Below are positions 16,522 through 28,252 of a stretch of 64,000 nucleotides of DNA, piece after piece. This stretch comes from Neisseria elongata subsp. elongata (GTDB lineage Bacteria > Pseudomonadota > Gammaproteobacteria > Burkholderiales > Neisseriaceae). Every line of letters starts with the position of its first letter. Positions within the stretch are counted from its first letter, which is position 1. The position numbers were made by a program, and so were the translations under genes. Below the pieces are notes generated by a model, which saw only the letters and a list, made by a program, of their open reading frames with translations, did no database searches and had not been told where the DNA came from. Location of the stretch: NCBI RefSeq assembly GCF_900113545.1, contig NZ_FOPS01000003.1, positions 62,001 to 126,000 on the forward strand, read 5' to 3'.

Positions 16522-16962
16522 ATGAACGGATGGATAGTGGTCGGCATTATTTTTGCTGCAACATTTTTATTATTATTATTTCCTTTGCGTAAAGGCTTCT
16601 GTAAATTGGGTTGGCAATATGGGAGTTTTTCTGCTTTGGTGTTCATTCTGATTTGCTTGGAAATATCTGTAATAATGGCCAGTGATGCTCTTAGCTGTCT
16701 TCACAACATTCTATTCGGCATATGCATGTGTGCAGCAACCATGCTTCTTCTTTGGATGCTGACAAAATGGCACGAAAGGAACGAAACCCTTAATGCGGCA
16801 GTAATTGTTTTGGGTATCGTGCATGTGGCCTGTGTGATGACCGTGGTCTCCCTGCCAAATATAAACCCTTACCTTAAACTGATTGCGAATATTGTGTATT
16901 TAGCCCTACCTGCGCTGGCGGTTTACGAAATTTCCGAAGGAAAAGAGAACGCAGCGGGCTAA
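16522..16962 (+). CDS. Four-helix membrane protein, unknown
   Basis: This 146-residue protein has four predicted transmembrane helices (about 4-22, 34-55, 63-83 and 95-135 with a break) and a short charged C-terminus (EISEGKENAAG). No family is recognised. It starts behind GGGGA. It follows the small exported protein by 136 bases, and both look like accessory genes inserted between nnrS and dapC. A secreted effector/membrane immunity pair is one idea, with no motif to support it. Confidence 0.68.
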   Translation: MNGWIVVGIIFAATFLLLLFPLRKGFCKLGWQYGSFSALVFILICLEISVIMASDALSCLHNILFGICMCAATMLLLWMLTKWHERNETLNAAVIVLGIVHVACVMTVVSLPNINPYLKLIANIVYLALPALAVYEISEGKENAAG

Positions 16963-16981
16963 TTTCAAGGAAGGCTTGCAA

Positions 16982-17033
16982 AGGCCGTCTGAAAACATGC
17001 AACCCGAAGCTCCGGGCGGTTTTCAGACGGCCT
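16982..17033. terminator. DUS-pair hairpin between convergent genes
   Basis: The 15-bp arms (16982-16996 and 17019-17033) are separated by 22 bases. It lies between convergent genes and can serve both. Confidence 0.7.
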
Positions 17034-17046
17034 CAAACTCTTATAT

Positions 17047-18237
17047 TCAAGCGTGCCGGAATAGCGCAACCATCCGCCGCGCACCTTCCACGCATTCTTC
17101 CACGCCCGCCACCAGGGCGATGCGCACATAACCTTTGCCCGGATTGCCGTTCGGCGTATCCCGCGCCAAAAAGCGTCCCGGCAGCACCTGTATCGCCGCC
17201 TCGCGCCATAGTTTTTGCGCAAACGCCAAATCGTCCCCGTCCGGCACTTTCAGCCAGATATAAAACGAAGCATCCGGTATTTTCACGTCGAACACCTGCT
17301 GCAATACAGGCACCACCTGCTCGAATTTGGCCTGATAAAGGCGGCGGTTTTCCGCCACATGGGCTTCATCGTCCCATGCGGCAATGCTGGCGCGCTGCAC
17401 CGGAACACTCATCGCGCTGCCGTGGTAAGTGCGGTAGAGCAGGAAGGATTGCAGCAGTTCGGCATCACCCGCCACAAAGCCGGAACGCAGGCCGGGCACG
17501 TTGGAACGTTTCGACAGGCTGGTAAACATCACGATCCCTTTGCGGCCGCGCCCCAACATTTCAGCCGCCTGCAAAGCCCCCAGCGGTTTGCGGTCGTCGA
17601 AATAAATTTCGGAATAGCATTCGTCTGAAGCGATGACAAAGCCGAATCGGTCTTGCAACGCAAACAATTCGCGCCAGTCGTCAAGATTCATCACGCTGCC
17701 GCTCGGATTGTCTGGAGAACAAACCAAAAGCAGCTTCACGCGCGGCCAAACGTCGTCGGGAACGCAACGCCAGTCGGGCAGGTGGCGCGGCGGGCTGCTG
17801 TTGGCAAAGCAGACTTCGCCGCCACCCAGCAGGGCGGCACCTTCGTAAATCTGATAAAACGGATTCGGGCAAACCACCACGCCGGTATCATCTGCAACAG
17901 GGTCGAGTACCACTTGGGCGAAGGAAAACAATGCCTCGCGGCTGCCCAACACGGGCAGGATTTCCGTTTCCGCATCCAATTGCAGGCCGTCATAGCGGCG
18001 TGCCAGCCAACGGGCGCATGCTTGGCGCAATTCGGGCAGGCCCGCGGTCAGCGGATATTTGGCAAACTCCGCGCCCGCCGCCTGTAAGGCATCGGTGATC
18101 ACGGCGGGCGTGGGATGTTTCGGCTCGCCGATCTGCAACATAATCGGCACCAGGCCGTCGGGCGGATTGATGCCTTGCAAAGCCTCGCGCAAACGGGCGA
18201 AAGGATAGGGTTTGAGTTGTTTCAACAGGGAATTCAT
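17047..18237 (-). CDS. dapC: N-succinyldiaminopimelate aminotransferase DapC
   Basis: This class I PLP aminotransferase has about 396 residues. Markers are QIGEPKHPTP near residue 35, the CSPDNPSGSVM cofactor-binding Asn motif, ASDECYSEIYFDD with the pyridine-nitrogen Asp, the Schiff-base Lys in FTSLSKRSNVPGLRSG, and the C-terminal carboxylate-binding Arg in KGYVRIALVAG. It converts succinyl-2-amino-6-oxopimelate to succinyl-DAP in lysine/peptidoglycan precursor synthesis, the step after DapD (encoded at 31606). The ATG at 18237 gives the usual MNSLLKQLKPYPFARL start; ATG 18243 is also in frame. Confidence 0.88.
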   Translation of the reverse strand: MNSLLKQLKPYPFARLREALQGINPPDGLVPIMLQIGEPKHPTPAVITDALQAAGAEFAKYPLTAGLPELRQACARWLARRYDGLQLDAETEILPVLGSREALFSFAQVVLDPVADDTGVVVCPNPFYQIYEGAALLGGGEVCFANSSPPRHLPDWRCVPDDVWPRVKLLLVCSPDNPSGSVMNLDDWRELFALQDRFGFVIASDECYSEIYFDDRKPLGALQAAEMLGRGRKGIVMFTSLSKRSNVPGLRSGFVAGDAELLQSFLLYRTYHGSAMSVPVQRASIAAWDDEAHVAENRRLYQAKFEQVVPVLQQVFDVKIPDASFYIWLKVPDGDDLAFAQKLWREAAIQVLPGRFLARDTPNGNPGKGYVRIALVAGVEECVEGARRMVALFRHA

Positions 18238-18286
18238 AATCATCAAAATGGCTGGTTGTAATCCGGAGGGATTCTAACAGAAGGAA

Positions 18287-18320
18287 AAGGCCGTCTGAAA
18301 AACTGTTTTCAGACGGCCTT
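18287..18320. terminator. DUS-pair hairpin between the HMA-like gene and dapC
   Basis: Perfect 15-bp arms (18287-18301 and 18306-18320), on the minus strand just past the small gene at 18336. Confidence 0.8.
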
Positions 18321-18335
18321 CAATCGGTTATTGCC

Positions 18336-18539
18336 TTAGGCTACGCTAAAGCCCGCATCGGCAATGGCTTTTTTCACGGCATCCACATCCAAACCTTCGC
18401 CGTGGGTAATCACCACCACACCAGTTTCAAAATTTGCGTTCACCATGCGGACATTCGGCACGGCTTCGGCTTGGGTAATCAGTTTGCGGGAATCTTCCTT
18501 GCTGCTCATCCCGGTTACATCCAATTTCATTTGCGGCAT
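18336..18539 (-). CDS. HMA-like ferredoxin-fold protein without metal cysteines
   Basis: This 67-residue protein has the pattern of a heavy-metal-associated domain: KLDVTGM, a helix, VVVITHGEGLDVDAVKKAIADAGF and a V-A end. The GMTCxxC metal loop is replaced by GMSSKED, so both copper-binding cysteines are missing. It therefore cannot be a normal CopZ-type chaperone. It may bind something else or act as a protein-interaction module. A strong AGAGG precedes the ATG, so it is probably expressed. A single-gene transcript with its own DUS terminator is likely. Confidence 0.8.
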   Translation of the reverse strand: MPQMKLDVTGMSSKEDSRKLITQAEAVPNVRMVNANFETGVVVITHGEGLDVDAVKKAIADAGFSVA

Positions 18540-18982
18540 ATTTTTACCTCTTTAAAAGATATCCAATAAAAATGAGTAATCCATCAGCTTTCCCGACATC
18601 ATTGTTATTGTCTCGGAAAATTTGAGTGCTGCGGTGTAATCTGTATTCCCTGTCACTCACAGCTTGGCAGATGCGCTTGGAAAGCATGTCTTTGATTTTG
18701 CCTTTAATTGCAGGCTTTGTCTATTTTGTTTAAACATATTTCATGCAGGCAGGCACAATATTCCACGTTCAAAAACATATAAGGCATTATTTGTCATAAA
18801 TAATATTTGATTTCCCCGAATCAGCCGAAGATATAATATTTTCATAACCATACGAATCTTTACTGCACTTGCCGAAATCCGCTTGGCAAAGCGGCAGGCA
18901 ACCGTCCGGCGATACGCCACCCTCTCAAGTAATTTTCTGTACAATGCGGCACCGTTTTCCAAACAACTCCATTAAACACATC
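18540..18982. other. Gene-free 440 bases upstream of lnt
   Basis: AT-rich. It contains a TATAAT at 18833-18838, a small hairpin CCGCTT-GGCA-AAGCGG near 18890, and a possible -10 TACAAT (18940-18945) about 38 bases before the lnt ATG. No coding frame with a ribosome site was seen. A short transcript cannot be excluded. Confidence 0.4.
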
Positions 18983-20530
18983 ATGACCGGTATCTTTTCC
19001 AAACTCGAAGCTTTCTGGTGCCGCCCGCCCGTATATTGGCTGCTGATTCCCCTGCTGGCCGCCGCCACGCCGCTCACTTTCGCCCCCTACTACCATTTCT
19101 GGCTGATGCCTTTGTTGTTCGCGGCCTTCATCCGCCTGCTGGAGCTCCGTCCCGATGTCCGTGTCCGCAGTGCCTACCTGTTTGGCCTGGTTGCCTACAC
19201 CGTTCAGTTTTATTGGATACATACCGCCCTGCACGACGTTTCCGGCCTGCCCAATCTCTATGCCCTCCCCCTCACCATGCTGCTGCCGGCCTATCTGGCA
19301 TTGTTCCCCGCCACCGCCGTTTGGCTCTGGAACCGCATCCGTTTAAACCGTTGGCTGCATACCGGCCTTGCACTGCCGGTTTTTTGGACATTGGCGGAAT
19401 TTGCCCGCGAACGTTTGCTGACCGGATTCGGCTGGGGGGCATTGGGTTATTCCCAAATTGCCGACCACGCCCCACTGGCCGGTTTCGCTCCTTTGGGCGG
19501 CATTCATTTGGTTACATTCGCCACCGCGTTATTCGGTGCATGGCTGGTTTTACTGGTGGACAACAAAGGCCGTCTGAAAAAACGCTTGGCCCTTGCCTGC
19601 GCCGTTGCGGCATTATTATTCGGCGGCCATATCGCCAAGCAAACCGATTTCACCCAACCCACAGGACAAACCGCCACCGTCGCCCTGGCTCAAGGCAATA
19701 TCGAACAACACTTAAAATTTCGCAACGACCAAGTCCTGCCGACTTTGGATCGTTATTTCCGACAAATCGCCGCCACGCATGCCGACATCGTCATCCTGCC
19801 CGAAACAGCATTCCCCGTGATGCTGCAAGAACTGCCTGACCACATCATTGCAGAATTTGCCGAACAGGCCCGTCAAAACGGCAGTGCCTTAGCTGTCGGC
19901 ACCATGCAATACACGGCTGACGGTATGAATTATCAAAATGCCGTCGTCAATCTGACCGATTACCGCATAGGAGCGGCCAATATTCCGTTTTACGCCAAAA
20001 ACCACTTGGTTCCGTTCGGCGAATACAAACCCCTGCCGTCCTTAACCGCCCCGCTATATCAAATGATGGATATGCCCTTGTCCGATATTCTGCACGGAGG
20101 AGAGGCGCAAAAACCGTTTCCCATGAAAAACCAACAGGTAGCATTCAATATTTGTTATGAAGACGGTTTCGGCGACGATTTAATCGCCTCCGCCAAACAA
20201 TCCACCCTGCTCGCCAACGCCAGCAACCTGGCTTGGTACGGCGATTCCAATGCCATGTTCCAACATCTGCAGCAATCGCAAGCGCGCGCATTGGAACTGG
20301 GCCGCTACATGGCCAGAGCCACCAATACCGGCGCGACCGCCATCGTAGACAACAAAGGACGCATCGTTGCCATGGCGCCCACCAATACCGCAACCGTATT
20401 GAAAGAAGAAATTCAAGGCTATCAGGGAGAAACCCCTTATATGCGTTTGGACGGCTCTTTGCCGTTCATCGGCCTATTGTCCGTATTCGCGGCGGTTTTT
20501 CTGGCTGTCGGACTCAAACGAAGCAGATAA
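18983..20530 (+). CDS. lnt: Apolipoprotein N-acyltransferase Lnt
   Basis: This 515-residue inner-membrane enzyme adds the third acyl chain to the N-terminal Cys of lipoproteins. The N-terminal half has about six hydrophobic helices, and the C-terminal periplasmic nitrilase-like domain holds the Glu-Lys-Cys triad (Glu in ILPETAFP, Lys in PFYAKNHLVPFGEY, Cys in FNICYEDGFG). The TSNLAWYGDS-type segment appears as NASNLAWYGDS. The ATG at 18983 gives the expected N-terminus. The frame extends 38 codons upstream but without family similarity. A DUS inside encodes NKGRLKK. Confidence 0.95.
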   Translation: MTGIFSKLEAFWCRPPVYWLLIPLLAAATPLTFAPYYHFWLMPLLFAAFIRLLELRPDVRVRSAYLFGLVAYTVQFYWIHTALHDVSGLPNLYALPLTMLLPAYLALFPATAVWLWNRIRLNRWLHTGLALPVFWTLAEFARERLLTGFGWGALGYSQIADHAPLAGFAPLGGIHLVTFATALFGAWLVLLVDNKGRLKKRLALACAVAALLFGGHIAKQTDFTQPTGQTATVALAQGNIEQHLKFRNDQVLPTLDRYFRQIAATHADIVILPETAFPVMLQELPDHIIAEFAEQARQNGSALAVGTMQYTADGMNYQNAVVNLTDYRIGAANIPFYAKNHLVPFGEYKPLPSLTAPLYQMMDMPLSDILHGGEAQKPFPMKNQQVAFNICYEDGFGDDLIASAKQSTLLANASNLAWYGDSNAMFQHLQQSQARALELGRYMARATNTGATAIVDNKGRIVAMAPTNTATVLKEEIQGYQGETPYMRLDGSLPFIGLLSVFAAVFLAVGLKRSR

Positions 20531-20554
20531 AGAAAGCCTTAAAATGAAGCAGAC

Positions 20555-20591
20555 AAAAATACCGGAACCGCTTGATGGTTCCGGTATTTTT
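20555..20591 (+). terminator. Intrinsic terminator after lnt (no DUS)
   Basis: Perfect 15-bp arms (20555-20569 and 20577-20591) with a 7-base loop, ending in TTTTT. It is one of the few terminators here not built from uptake sequences. Confidence 0.88.
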
Positions 20592-20649
20592 ATAGTCGTT
20601 ACAAAAACTTTGCCTCAACAGTTTTTTATAGCACACTGAAATTTTAGGC

Positions 20650-20743
20650 AAAAAAAAAAATGCACACATTTTTTCAAATGTGTGCCAAGTCTACAAAGGA
20701 GAAATAGAGGAGAAACTAGTTAAGCCGCAACCAGCGACTTAAC
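20650..20743 (-). ncRNA. Candidate trans-acting sRNA with anti-Shine-Dalgarno CU-rich region
   Basis: On the minus strand a near-consensus promoter (20751-20779) points to a start at G20743. The predicted 94-nt RNA opens with a stem-loop (20743-20719: GTTAAG/CTTAAC extended by TCGC/GCGG). A single-stranded CU-rich stretch follows with two CTCCT blocks (TTTCTCCTCTATTTCTCC). It ends in a 10-bp terminator stem (20685-20676 with 20671-20662) and at least ten T. No open frame is present. This is the layout of Hfq-dependent sRNAs that base-pair with ribosome sites, like the neisserial NmsR/RcoF sibling sRNAs. Identity with those is not shown. The rest of the gap 20531-21014 shows nothing further. 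Confidence 0.75.
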
Positions 20744-20750
20744 AAAGCGA

Positions 20751-20779
20751 ATTATAGGGAAAAAACCATCTGCCGTCAA
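20751..20779 (-). promoter_or_regulatory. Promoter of the candidate sRNA
   Basis: TTGACG (20774-20779), a 17-base spacer and TATAAT (20751-20756) on the minus strand. It is among the strongest sigma-70 matches in the window, with no coding sequence behind it. Confidence 0.78.
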
Positions 20780-21014
20780 ATTTTCTGCCGCCTATAAAAA
20801 ATAATCTGCCTCTTTTTAGCCACACCCTGCCATATTCTTTTCTGTTCGTTTTGCAACAAATAATCAAAACAGAGTATTCCAAAATAAGCACGCCCTCCAA
20901 TATCAAGTATAGAAAGCGATTGCGACTTCACCCTAAAAATCGTTTCAAACGGAAATTCACCTTATTTCCTATGAAAGTTCCTGTTCAGACGGCCTCATGC
21001 CGCCTATAAACCGA

Positions 21015-22115
21015 TTAGCCATTCTTTCTTTGGAAATCGGCCATAAATTCCACCAGCGCGGCCACGCCTTCTATCGGCATGGCGTTATAAATGCTGGCGC
21101 GCACACCGCCCAACGTTTTATAGCCTTTCAGGTGGCGCAATCCGCACAATGCCGCTTCCTGCGCGAAACGTTCGTCCAATCCCGCATCTCCTGTACTGAA
21201 GATAACGTTCATCTGCGAACGTGCATCCGGATGTATTGCATTTCGATAAAAACCGCCGCTGCCGTCTATCGCACGGTACAACATATCGGCCTTGCGGCGG
21301 TTGATAAACGCCATTTGCCCAACGCCGCCCTGAGTCTGCAACCAGCGCAGTACCAATCCCGCAATATAAATCGGATAGGTCGCCGGCGTGTTGTACATAC
21401 CTTGCTTTTCAACATGTGCCTTGTAATTCCACACCGCCGGTACCGAATCCGGACAGCGTTCCAGCAAATCCTCGCGAATGATGACGATGGTTACGCCTGC
21501 CGGACCGAGATTTTTTTGCGCACCCGCATAAATCACGCCGAAATCGGCGACATCAATCGGCCGGGACAAGATTTCGGAAGACATATCGCATATCAAAGGA
21601 GGAAGGCCGTCTGAAAGCTTGGGCATCTGCCTGTATTGCAGGCCGTGTACGGTTTCGTTGGCGACAAAATGGACAAAAGCCGAATCCTTGCTTATATCCC
21701 ACTCGCTTACGGGCGGCAGGTCGCAGTAATCATATTGCGTACCGCCGTGCGCAGCCAAATGGATTTCCGCCGCCGTGGATTTTTCCATCTGCCGATGCGC
21801 GGTTTGCGACCAATTCCCGGTAACCACCGAATCTATCCGTTTGAAACCGTAGGAGAAGTTCATTGCCACCTGACTGAATTGCGCACTCGCCCCCCCTTGC
21901 AGGAACAATATTTTGTAATGGTCCGGCACATTTAAAAGCAGGCGCAAATCCTGTTCGGCATGATAAAGGATGCTTTGAAACTCGGCGGAACGATGACTCA
22001 TACTCATCACCGGGATGCCGGTACCGTTGTAATCGAGCATTTCCTGTTGCGCGGTGTGCAATACGGCAGCCGGCAGCACGGCGGGACCGGCGGAAAAATT
22101 GTAGACGGTATTCAT
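21015..22115 (-). CDS. serC: Phosphoserine aminotransferase SerC
   Basis: This 366-residue PLP enzyme converts 3-phosphohydroxypyruvate to phosphoserine (serine synthesis) and also acts in pyridoxal-phosphate synthesis. Motifs are MNTVYNFSAGPAVLPAAVLH at the start, MSMSHRS, FLQGGASAQFSQ, the Schiff-base Lys in IYAGAQKNLGPAGVTIVII, and a C-terminal GGVRASIYNAMP. Length matches the family. One DUS lies within the gene, encoding LSDGLPP. The start codon is preceded by a weak AGAGAG. Confidence 0.96.
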   Translation of the reverse strand: MNTVYNFSAGPAVLPAAVLHTAQQEMLDYNGTGIPVMSMSHRSAEFQSILYHAEQDLRLLLNVPDHYKILFLQGGASAQFSQVAMNFSYGFKRIDSVVTGNWSQTAHRQMEKSTAAEIHLAAHGGTQYDYCDLPPVSEWDISKDSAFVHFVANETVHGLQYRQMPKLSDGLPPLICDMSSEILSRPIDVADFGVIYAGAQKNLGPAGVTIVIIREDLLERCPDSVPAVWNYKAHVEKQGMYNTPATYPIYIAGLVLRWLQTQGGVGQMAFINRRKADMLYRAIDGSGGFYRNAIHPDARSQMNVIFSTGDAGLDERFAQEAALCGLRHLKGYKTLGGVRASIYNAMPIEGVAALVEFMADFQRKNG

Positions 22116-22329
22116 GTTCGGACTCTCTATTCTGACTTTCCCGTTTACGGGATGGCGTTTCCGCCGCCTGTTTGAACCATATTGAAACTATGCTTTCAGA
22201 CGGCCTCGTAAAGCGCCTGATTTTATGCCCGGCAAACAGTTTCGGCAAGAAACCCGACCACCGCGCAAAAAATCAAGGCCGTCTGAAACCGCTGAAATTT
22301 AACCGCTTTTCTTTTCTGTCCAAACACGA

Positions 22330-22335
22330 TATAAT
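22330..22335 (+). promoter_or_regulatory. -10 element of the rimP-nusA-infB operon
   Basis: TATAAT at 22330-22335 lies about 70 bases before the rimP ATG. The -35 is poor (TTTTCT region, 22307-22313). The transcript would start near 22342, just ahead of the leader hairpin. Confidence 0.5.
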
Positions 22336-22362
22336 TCGCAAAATTTTTCAAGTCAAACTGAG

Positions 22363-22386
22363 AAATGGCCATCGGGCCATTTTTTT
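22363..22386 (+). promoter_or_regulatory. Intrinsic terminator in the rimP leader (attenuator-like)
   Basis: AAATGGCC (22363-22370), loop ATCG, GGCCATTT (22375-22382) and then a T tract to 22386 end only 19 bases before the rimP start and after the likely promoter. A terminator here must be read through for the operon to be expressed. rimP leader terminators are known in other proteobacteria and are thought to allow feedback, plausibly by NusA. Confidence 0.72.
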
Positions 22387-22405
22387 ATTTTCTCCGGAAG
22401 GAAAA

Positions 22406-22837
22406 ATGGACATTCAACAAATATTGGATAAAACCCTGCCGGGTTTGGGTTACGAACTGGTGGATTTCGAACTGACGGCACAAGGCATCTTGCGGGTCTT
22501 TATTGATAAGGAAGGCGGAATTACCGTCGAAGACTGCGCTACAGTCAGCAACCACCTCAGCCGCCTGTTTATGGTGGAAGACATAGACTACAAAAACCTC
22601 GAAATCTCCAGCCCGGGCCTCGACCGCCCGCTAAAAAAAGCGGCAGATTTCGTCCGCTTTGCCGGACAGCAGGCAAAAATCAAAACCCGCCTGCCGATAG
22701 ACGGACAGAAAAACTTTATCGGCCGTATCGAGGCGTGCGAAAACGATATCGTTACACTCTCTTTCGACGGCAAGACCGCCTCCATCGAAATCAACAATAT
22801 CGACAAAGCCCGTTTAAAACCGGAATTTAAATTTTAA
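22406..22837 (+). CDS. rimP: Ribosome maturation factor RimP
   Basis: This 143-residue protein assists 30S subunit maturation. Family signatures are [36 protein letters not shown], the [20 protein letters not shown] box and an SH3-like C-terminal half ([20 protein letters not shown]). AAGGA precedes the ATG at 22406, which is well within a longer open frame. It is the first gene of the rimP-nusA-infB operon (38 bases to nusA). Confidence 0.95.
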   Translation: MDIQQILDKTLPGLGYELVDFELTAQGILRVFIDKEGGITVEDCATVSNHLSRLFMVEDIDYKNLEISSPGLDRPLKKAADFVRFAGQQAKIKTRLPIDGQKNFIGRIEACENDIVTLSFDGKTASIEINNIDKARLKPEFKF

Positions 22838-22875
22838 TAACACGATTAATCGGAAACATTTTTAGGAGATAAAAC

Positions 22876-24378
22876 ATGAGTCGCGAAATGCTGCAACTGG
22901 CCGAAGCATTGGCCAGCGAAAAGAATGTAGACACCGACGTAGTGTTTGACGCACTGGAATTCGCCCTATCCACGGCTGCAAAGAAAAAAGCCGGCCGAGA
23001 GCACATGGACGTGCGCGTCGAAATCGACCGGAATACCGGCGAACACCGCACCTTCCGCCGCTGGCTGATTGTGGCCGATGAGGATTACACCTATCCCGAT
23101 GTGGAAAAAACCATTGAGGAAATCCAAGAAGAAATCCCCGGCACCACCATCCAAATCGGTGAATACTACGAAGAGCAAATCGAAAACGAAGGCTTCGGCC
23201 GCCAAGCCGCAATGACGGCCAAGCAGATTATCCTGCAACGCATCCGCGATGCCGAACGCGAAAAAGTCCTGAACGACTTCCTCGCCACCCGGGAAGACAT
23301 CGTTATCGGAACAGTGAAAAGGGTCGAACGCCACGGCATCATCGTGGAACTCGTTCCGGGCAAACTGGACGCGCTCATCCCGCGCGACCAATCCATTCCG
23401 CGCGAAAATTTCCGCAGCGGCGACCGCATCCGCGCCCTGTTTTTGCGTGTTGAAGAAATCGGCCAATCCGGACGCAAACAAGTCATCCTCAGCCGTACCT
23501 CGCGCGAATTCCTGGCCAAACTGTTTGAACAGGAAGTACCGGAAATTGCAGACGGCCTGCTGGAAATCCGCGAAGCCGCACGCGATCCCGGCCATCGCGC
23601 CAAAATCGCCGTCAAAGCCAACGACCAGCGCATCGATCCCCAGGGAACCTGTATCGGCGTACGCGGCAGCCGCGTCAATGCCGTTACCAACGAAATCGGC
23701 GGCGAACGCATTGACGTAGTACTGTGGTCGCCGGATACGGCGCAATTCGTCATCAACGCACTGTCGCCTGCAGAAGTCAGCCGCATTGTGATTGATGAGG
23801 ACCATCATGCAGTCGATGTCATCGTTGCCGAAGACCAATTGGCATTGGCCATCGGCCGAGGCGGACAAAACGTCCGCCTGGCCGCCGACCTCACCGGCTG
23901 GCAGCTCAACATCATGACCGTTACGGAAGCCGAAGAGCGTCATGCCGCCGAAGACGCCGCGCTGCGCAGCCTGTTTACCGAACACCTGGATGTCGATGAA
24001 GAAACGGCCGATGTTTTGGTACAGGAAGGCTTTGCCTCATTGGAGGAAATCGCCTATGTGCCGTCTGAAGAACTGGAAGAAATCGGTTTCGATGCCACCA
24101 CCGTCGATACATTGCGCAACCGCGCCCGCGACGCCATCCTCACCCAGGCGATGGCGCAAGAAGAAAAACTGGAAGAAATCGCCGAAGACCTCCGCACACT
24201 GGACGGTATAGACGAAGACCTGCTGCGCGACCTGGCACAGGCCGGCATCACAACGCGCGACGGTCTGGCAGAACTGTCGATAGACGAATTGCGTGAAATT
24301 ACCGGCGTAGAACCCGGCGAAGCAGAAAAAATCATTCTTGCCGCCCGGGCACACTGGTTTGAAACAGACGAACAATAA
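22876..24378 (+). CDS. nusA: Transcription termination/antitermination factor NusA
   Basis: This 500-residue protein has an N-terminal RNA polymerase-binding domain ([20 protein letters not shown]), an S1 domain (about 135-200, [18 protein letters not shown]), and two KH domains ([20 protein letters not shown] and [20 protein letters not shown]). Two C-terminal acidic helix-hairpin repeats (about 370-430 and 440-500) are of the type that contact the alpha subunit and lambda N. It modulates pausing, termination and rRNA antitermination. TAGGAG lies before the ATG. Confidence 0.97.
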   Translation: MSREMLQLAEALASEKNVDTDVVFDALEFALSTAAKKKAGREHMDVRVEIDRNTGEHRTFRRWLIVADEDYTYPDVEKTIEEIQEEIPGTTIQIGEYYEEQIENEGFGRQAAMTAKQIILQRIRDAEREKVLNDFLATREDIVIGTVKRVERHGIIVELVPGKLDALIPRDQSIPRENFRSGDRIRALFLRVEEIGQSGRKQVILSRTSREFLAKLFEQEVPEIADGLLEIREAARDPGHRAKIAVKANDQRIDPQGTCIGVRGSRVNAVTNEIGGERIDVVLWSPDTAQFVINALSPAEVSRIVIDEDHHAVDVIVAEDQLALAIGRGGQNVRLAADLTGWQLNIMTVTEAEERHAAEDAALRSLFTEHLDVDEETADVLVQEGFASLEEIAYVPSEELEEIGFDATTVDTLRNRARDAILTQAMAQEEKLEEIAEDLRTLDGIDEDLLRDLAQAGITTRDGLAELSIDELREITGVEPGEAEKIILAARAHWFETDEQ

Positions 24379-24392
24379 GGAGGGGCTGTCGT

Positions 24393-27167
<2,775 letters not shown>

Positions 27168-27180
27168 ACACACACATACC

Positions 27181-27213
27181 AAAGGCCGTCTGAAAACTTT
27201 TCAGACGGCCTTT
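27181..27213 (+). terminator. DUS-pair terminator of the nusA-infB operon
   Basis: 16-bp arms (27181-27196 and 27198-27213), followed by TTTTT. Confidence 0.88.
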
Positions 27214-27242
27214 TTATATCCGACAAACATTTTTCAATGATG

Positions 27243-27349
27243 TATAGTGGATTAAATTTAAACCAGTACGGCGTTGCCTCGCCTTGCCGTACTATCTGTA
27301 CTGTCTGCGGCTTCGTCGCCTTGTCCTGATTTAAATTTAATCCACTATA
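27243..27349. mobile_element. Correia repeat element (CREE/NEMIS), 107-bp form
   Basis: It starts TATAGTGGATTAAATTTAAA and ends with the inverted TTTAAATTTAATCCACTATA. The core (GTACGGCGTTGCCTCGCC, then CTGTCTGCGGCTTCGTCGCC) is the neisserial Correia sequence. At 107 bp it is the internally deleted form, lacking the roughly 50-bp central part with the IHF site. It sits between infB and tatC, whose transcripts converge here. Such elements are cut by RNase III in transcripts and can carry outward promoters. Confidence 0.93.
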
Positions 27350-27368
27350 AAAGCGAAACGAATAGCGA

Positions 27369-28109
27369 TTATTCCCCTTCTTCCCCATCCCTCGTTACAG
27401 GCTTGAACAATCTTGCCGCCAGCAAACCGAGTTCGTACAAAATAACCAACGGGACAGCCATCAAAACTTGCGACAGCACATCCGGCGGAGTGATAACCGC
27501 CGCCACGACAAACGCGCCCACAATCACATAAGGCCGCGCACTTTTCAGTTGCGCCAACGACACCACGCCCATCCTGTGCAGCAGCACCACGACAATCGGC
27601 ACCTCAAACGTCGCACCGAAGGCCACAAACATACCCAGCACAAACGACAGATATTTGTCGATATCGGTTGCCATGCTGACCCCCTGCGGGGTAACGCTTG
27701 TTAAAAACCGGAACACAATCGGAAAAACTGCAAAATAGGCAAAAGCCATGCCGCAGGCAAACAGAATCAGGCTGGACAACACCAGCGGCACAATCAGGCG
27801 TTTTTCGTTTTGATACAGCGCGGGAGCGACGAAAGCCCAAATCTGATACAGCGTATGCGGCAGCGTGGCCAAAAACGCCGTCATCAGGGCGACTTTAATC
27901 GGCACGAAAAACGGCGCAATCACATCGGTGGCAATCATCTGCGTCCCCTGAGGCAGAGACGCCATCAACGGCTGGGCGACAAACGTATAAAGCGGCTGGG
28001 CAAACGGGATGACGGCAAAAAAAGCGGCCAGCATCACCAGCATAATCCACACCAAACGCCGGCGCAGTTCGACCAAATGTTCAATCAGGGTTTGAGTTTG
28101 CTCTGTCAT
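27369..28109 (-). CDS. tatC: Twin-arginine translocase subunit TatC
   Basis: This 246-residue inner-membrane protein has six transmembrane helices. It recognises twin-arginine signal peptides with TatB. Typical motifs are [20 protein letters not shown] at the N-terminus (Glu and Arg residues for signal binding), [43 protein letters not shown] and [12 protein letters not shown]. It ends in an acidic tail. It is the last gene of tatABC, but 143 bases separate it from tatB, containing a decayed CREE. Confidence 0.96.
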
Positions 28110-28147
28110 CTCAATCTCGCCGACATTACGGTGAATCCGCTTTAAAG

Positions 28148-28196
28148 CAAGACGGCGTTACACCGCCCTGTCCCGATTGGAGCTTAATCACTATAA
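28148..28196. repeat. Decayed Correia element between tatB and tatC
   Basis: ACGGCGTT, CCCTGTCCCGATT and TTAATCACTATA follow the order of the CREE core and right end (ACGGCGTT, CTTGTCCTGATT, TTAATCCACTATA) with many changes. It is a likely old insertion inside the tat operon. Confidence 0.6.
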
Positions 28197-28252
28197 AATC
28201 GAAAATATGGGGAATATGGAAAACATCGGAAAGCGAAGCCGACCGACTCCGC

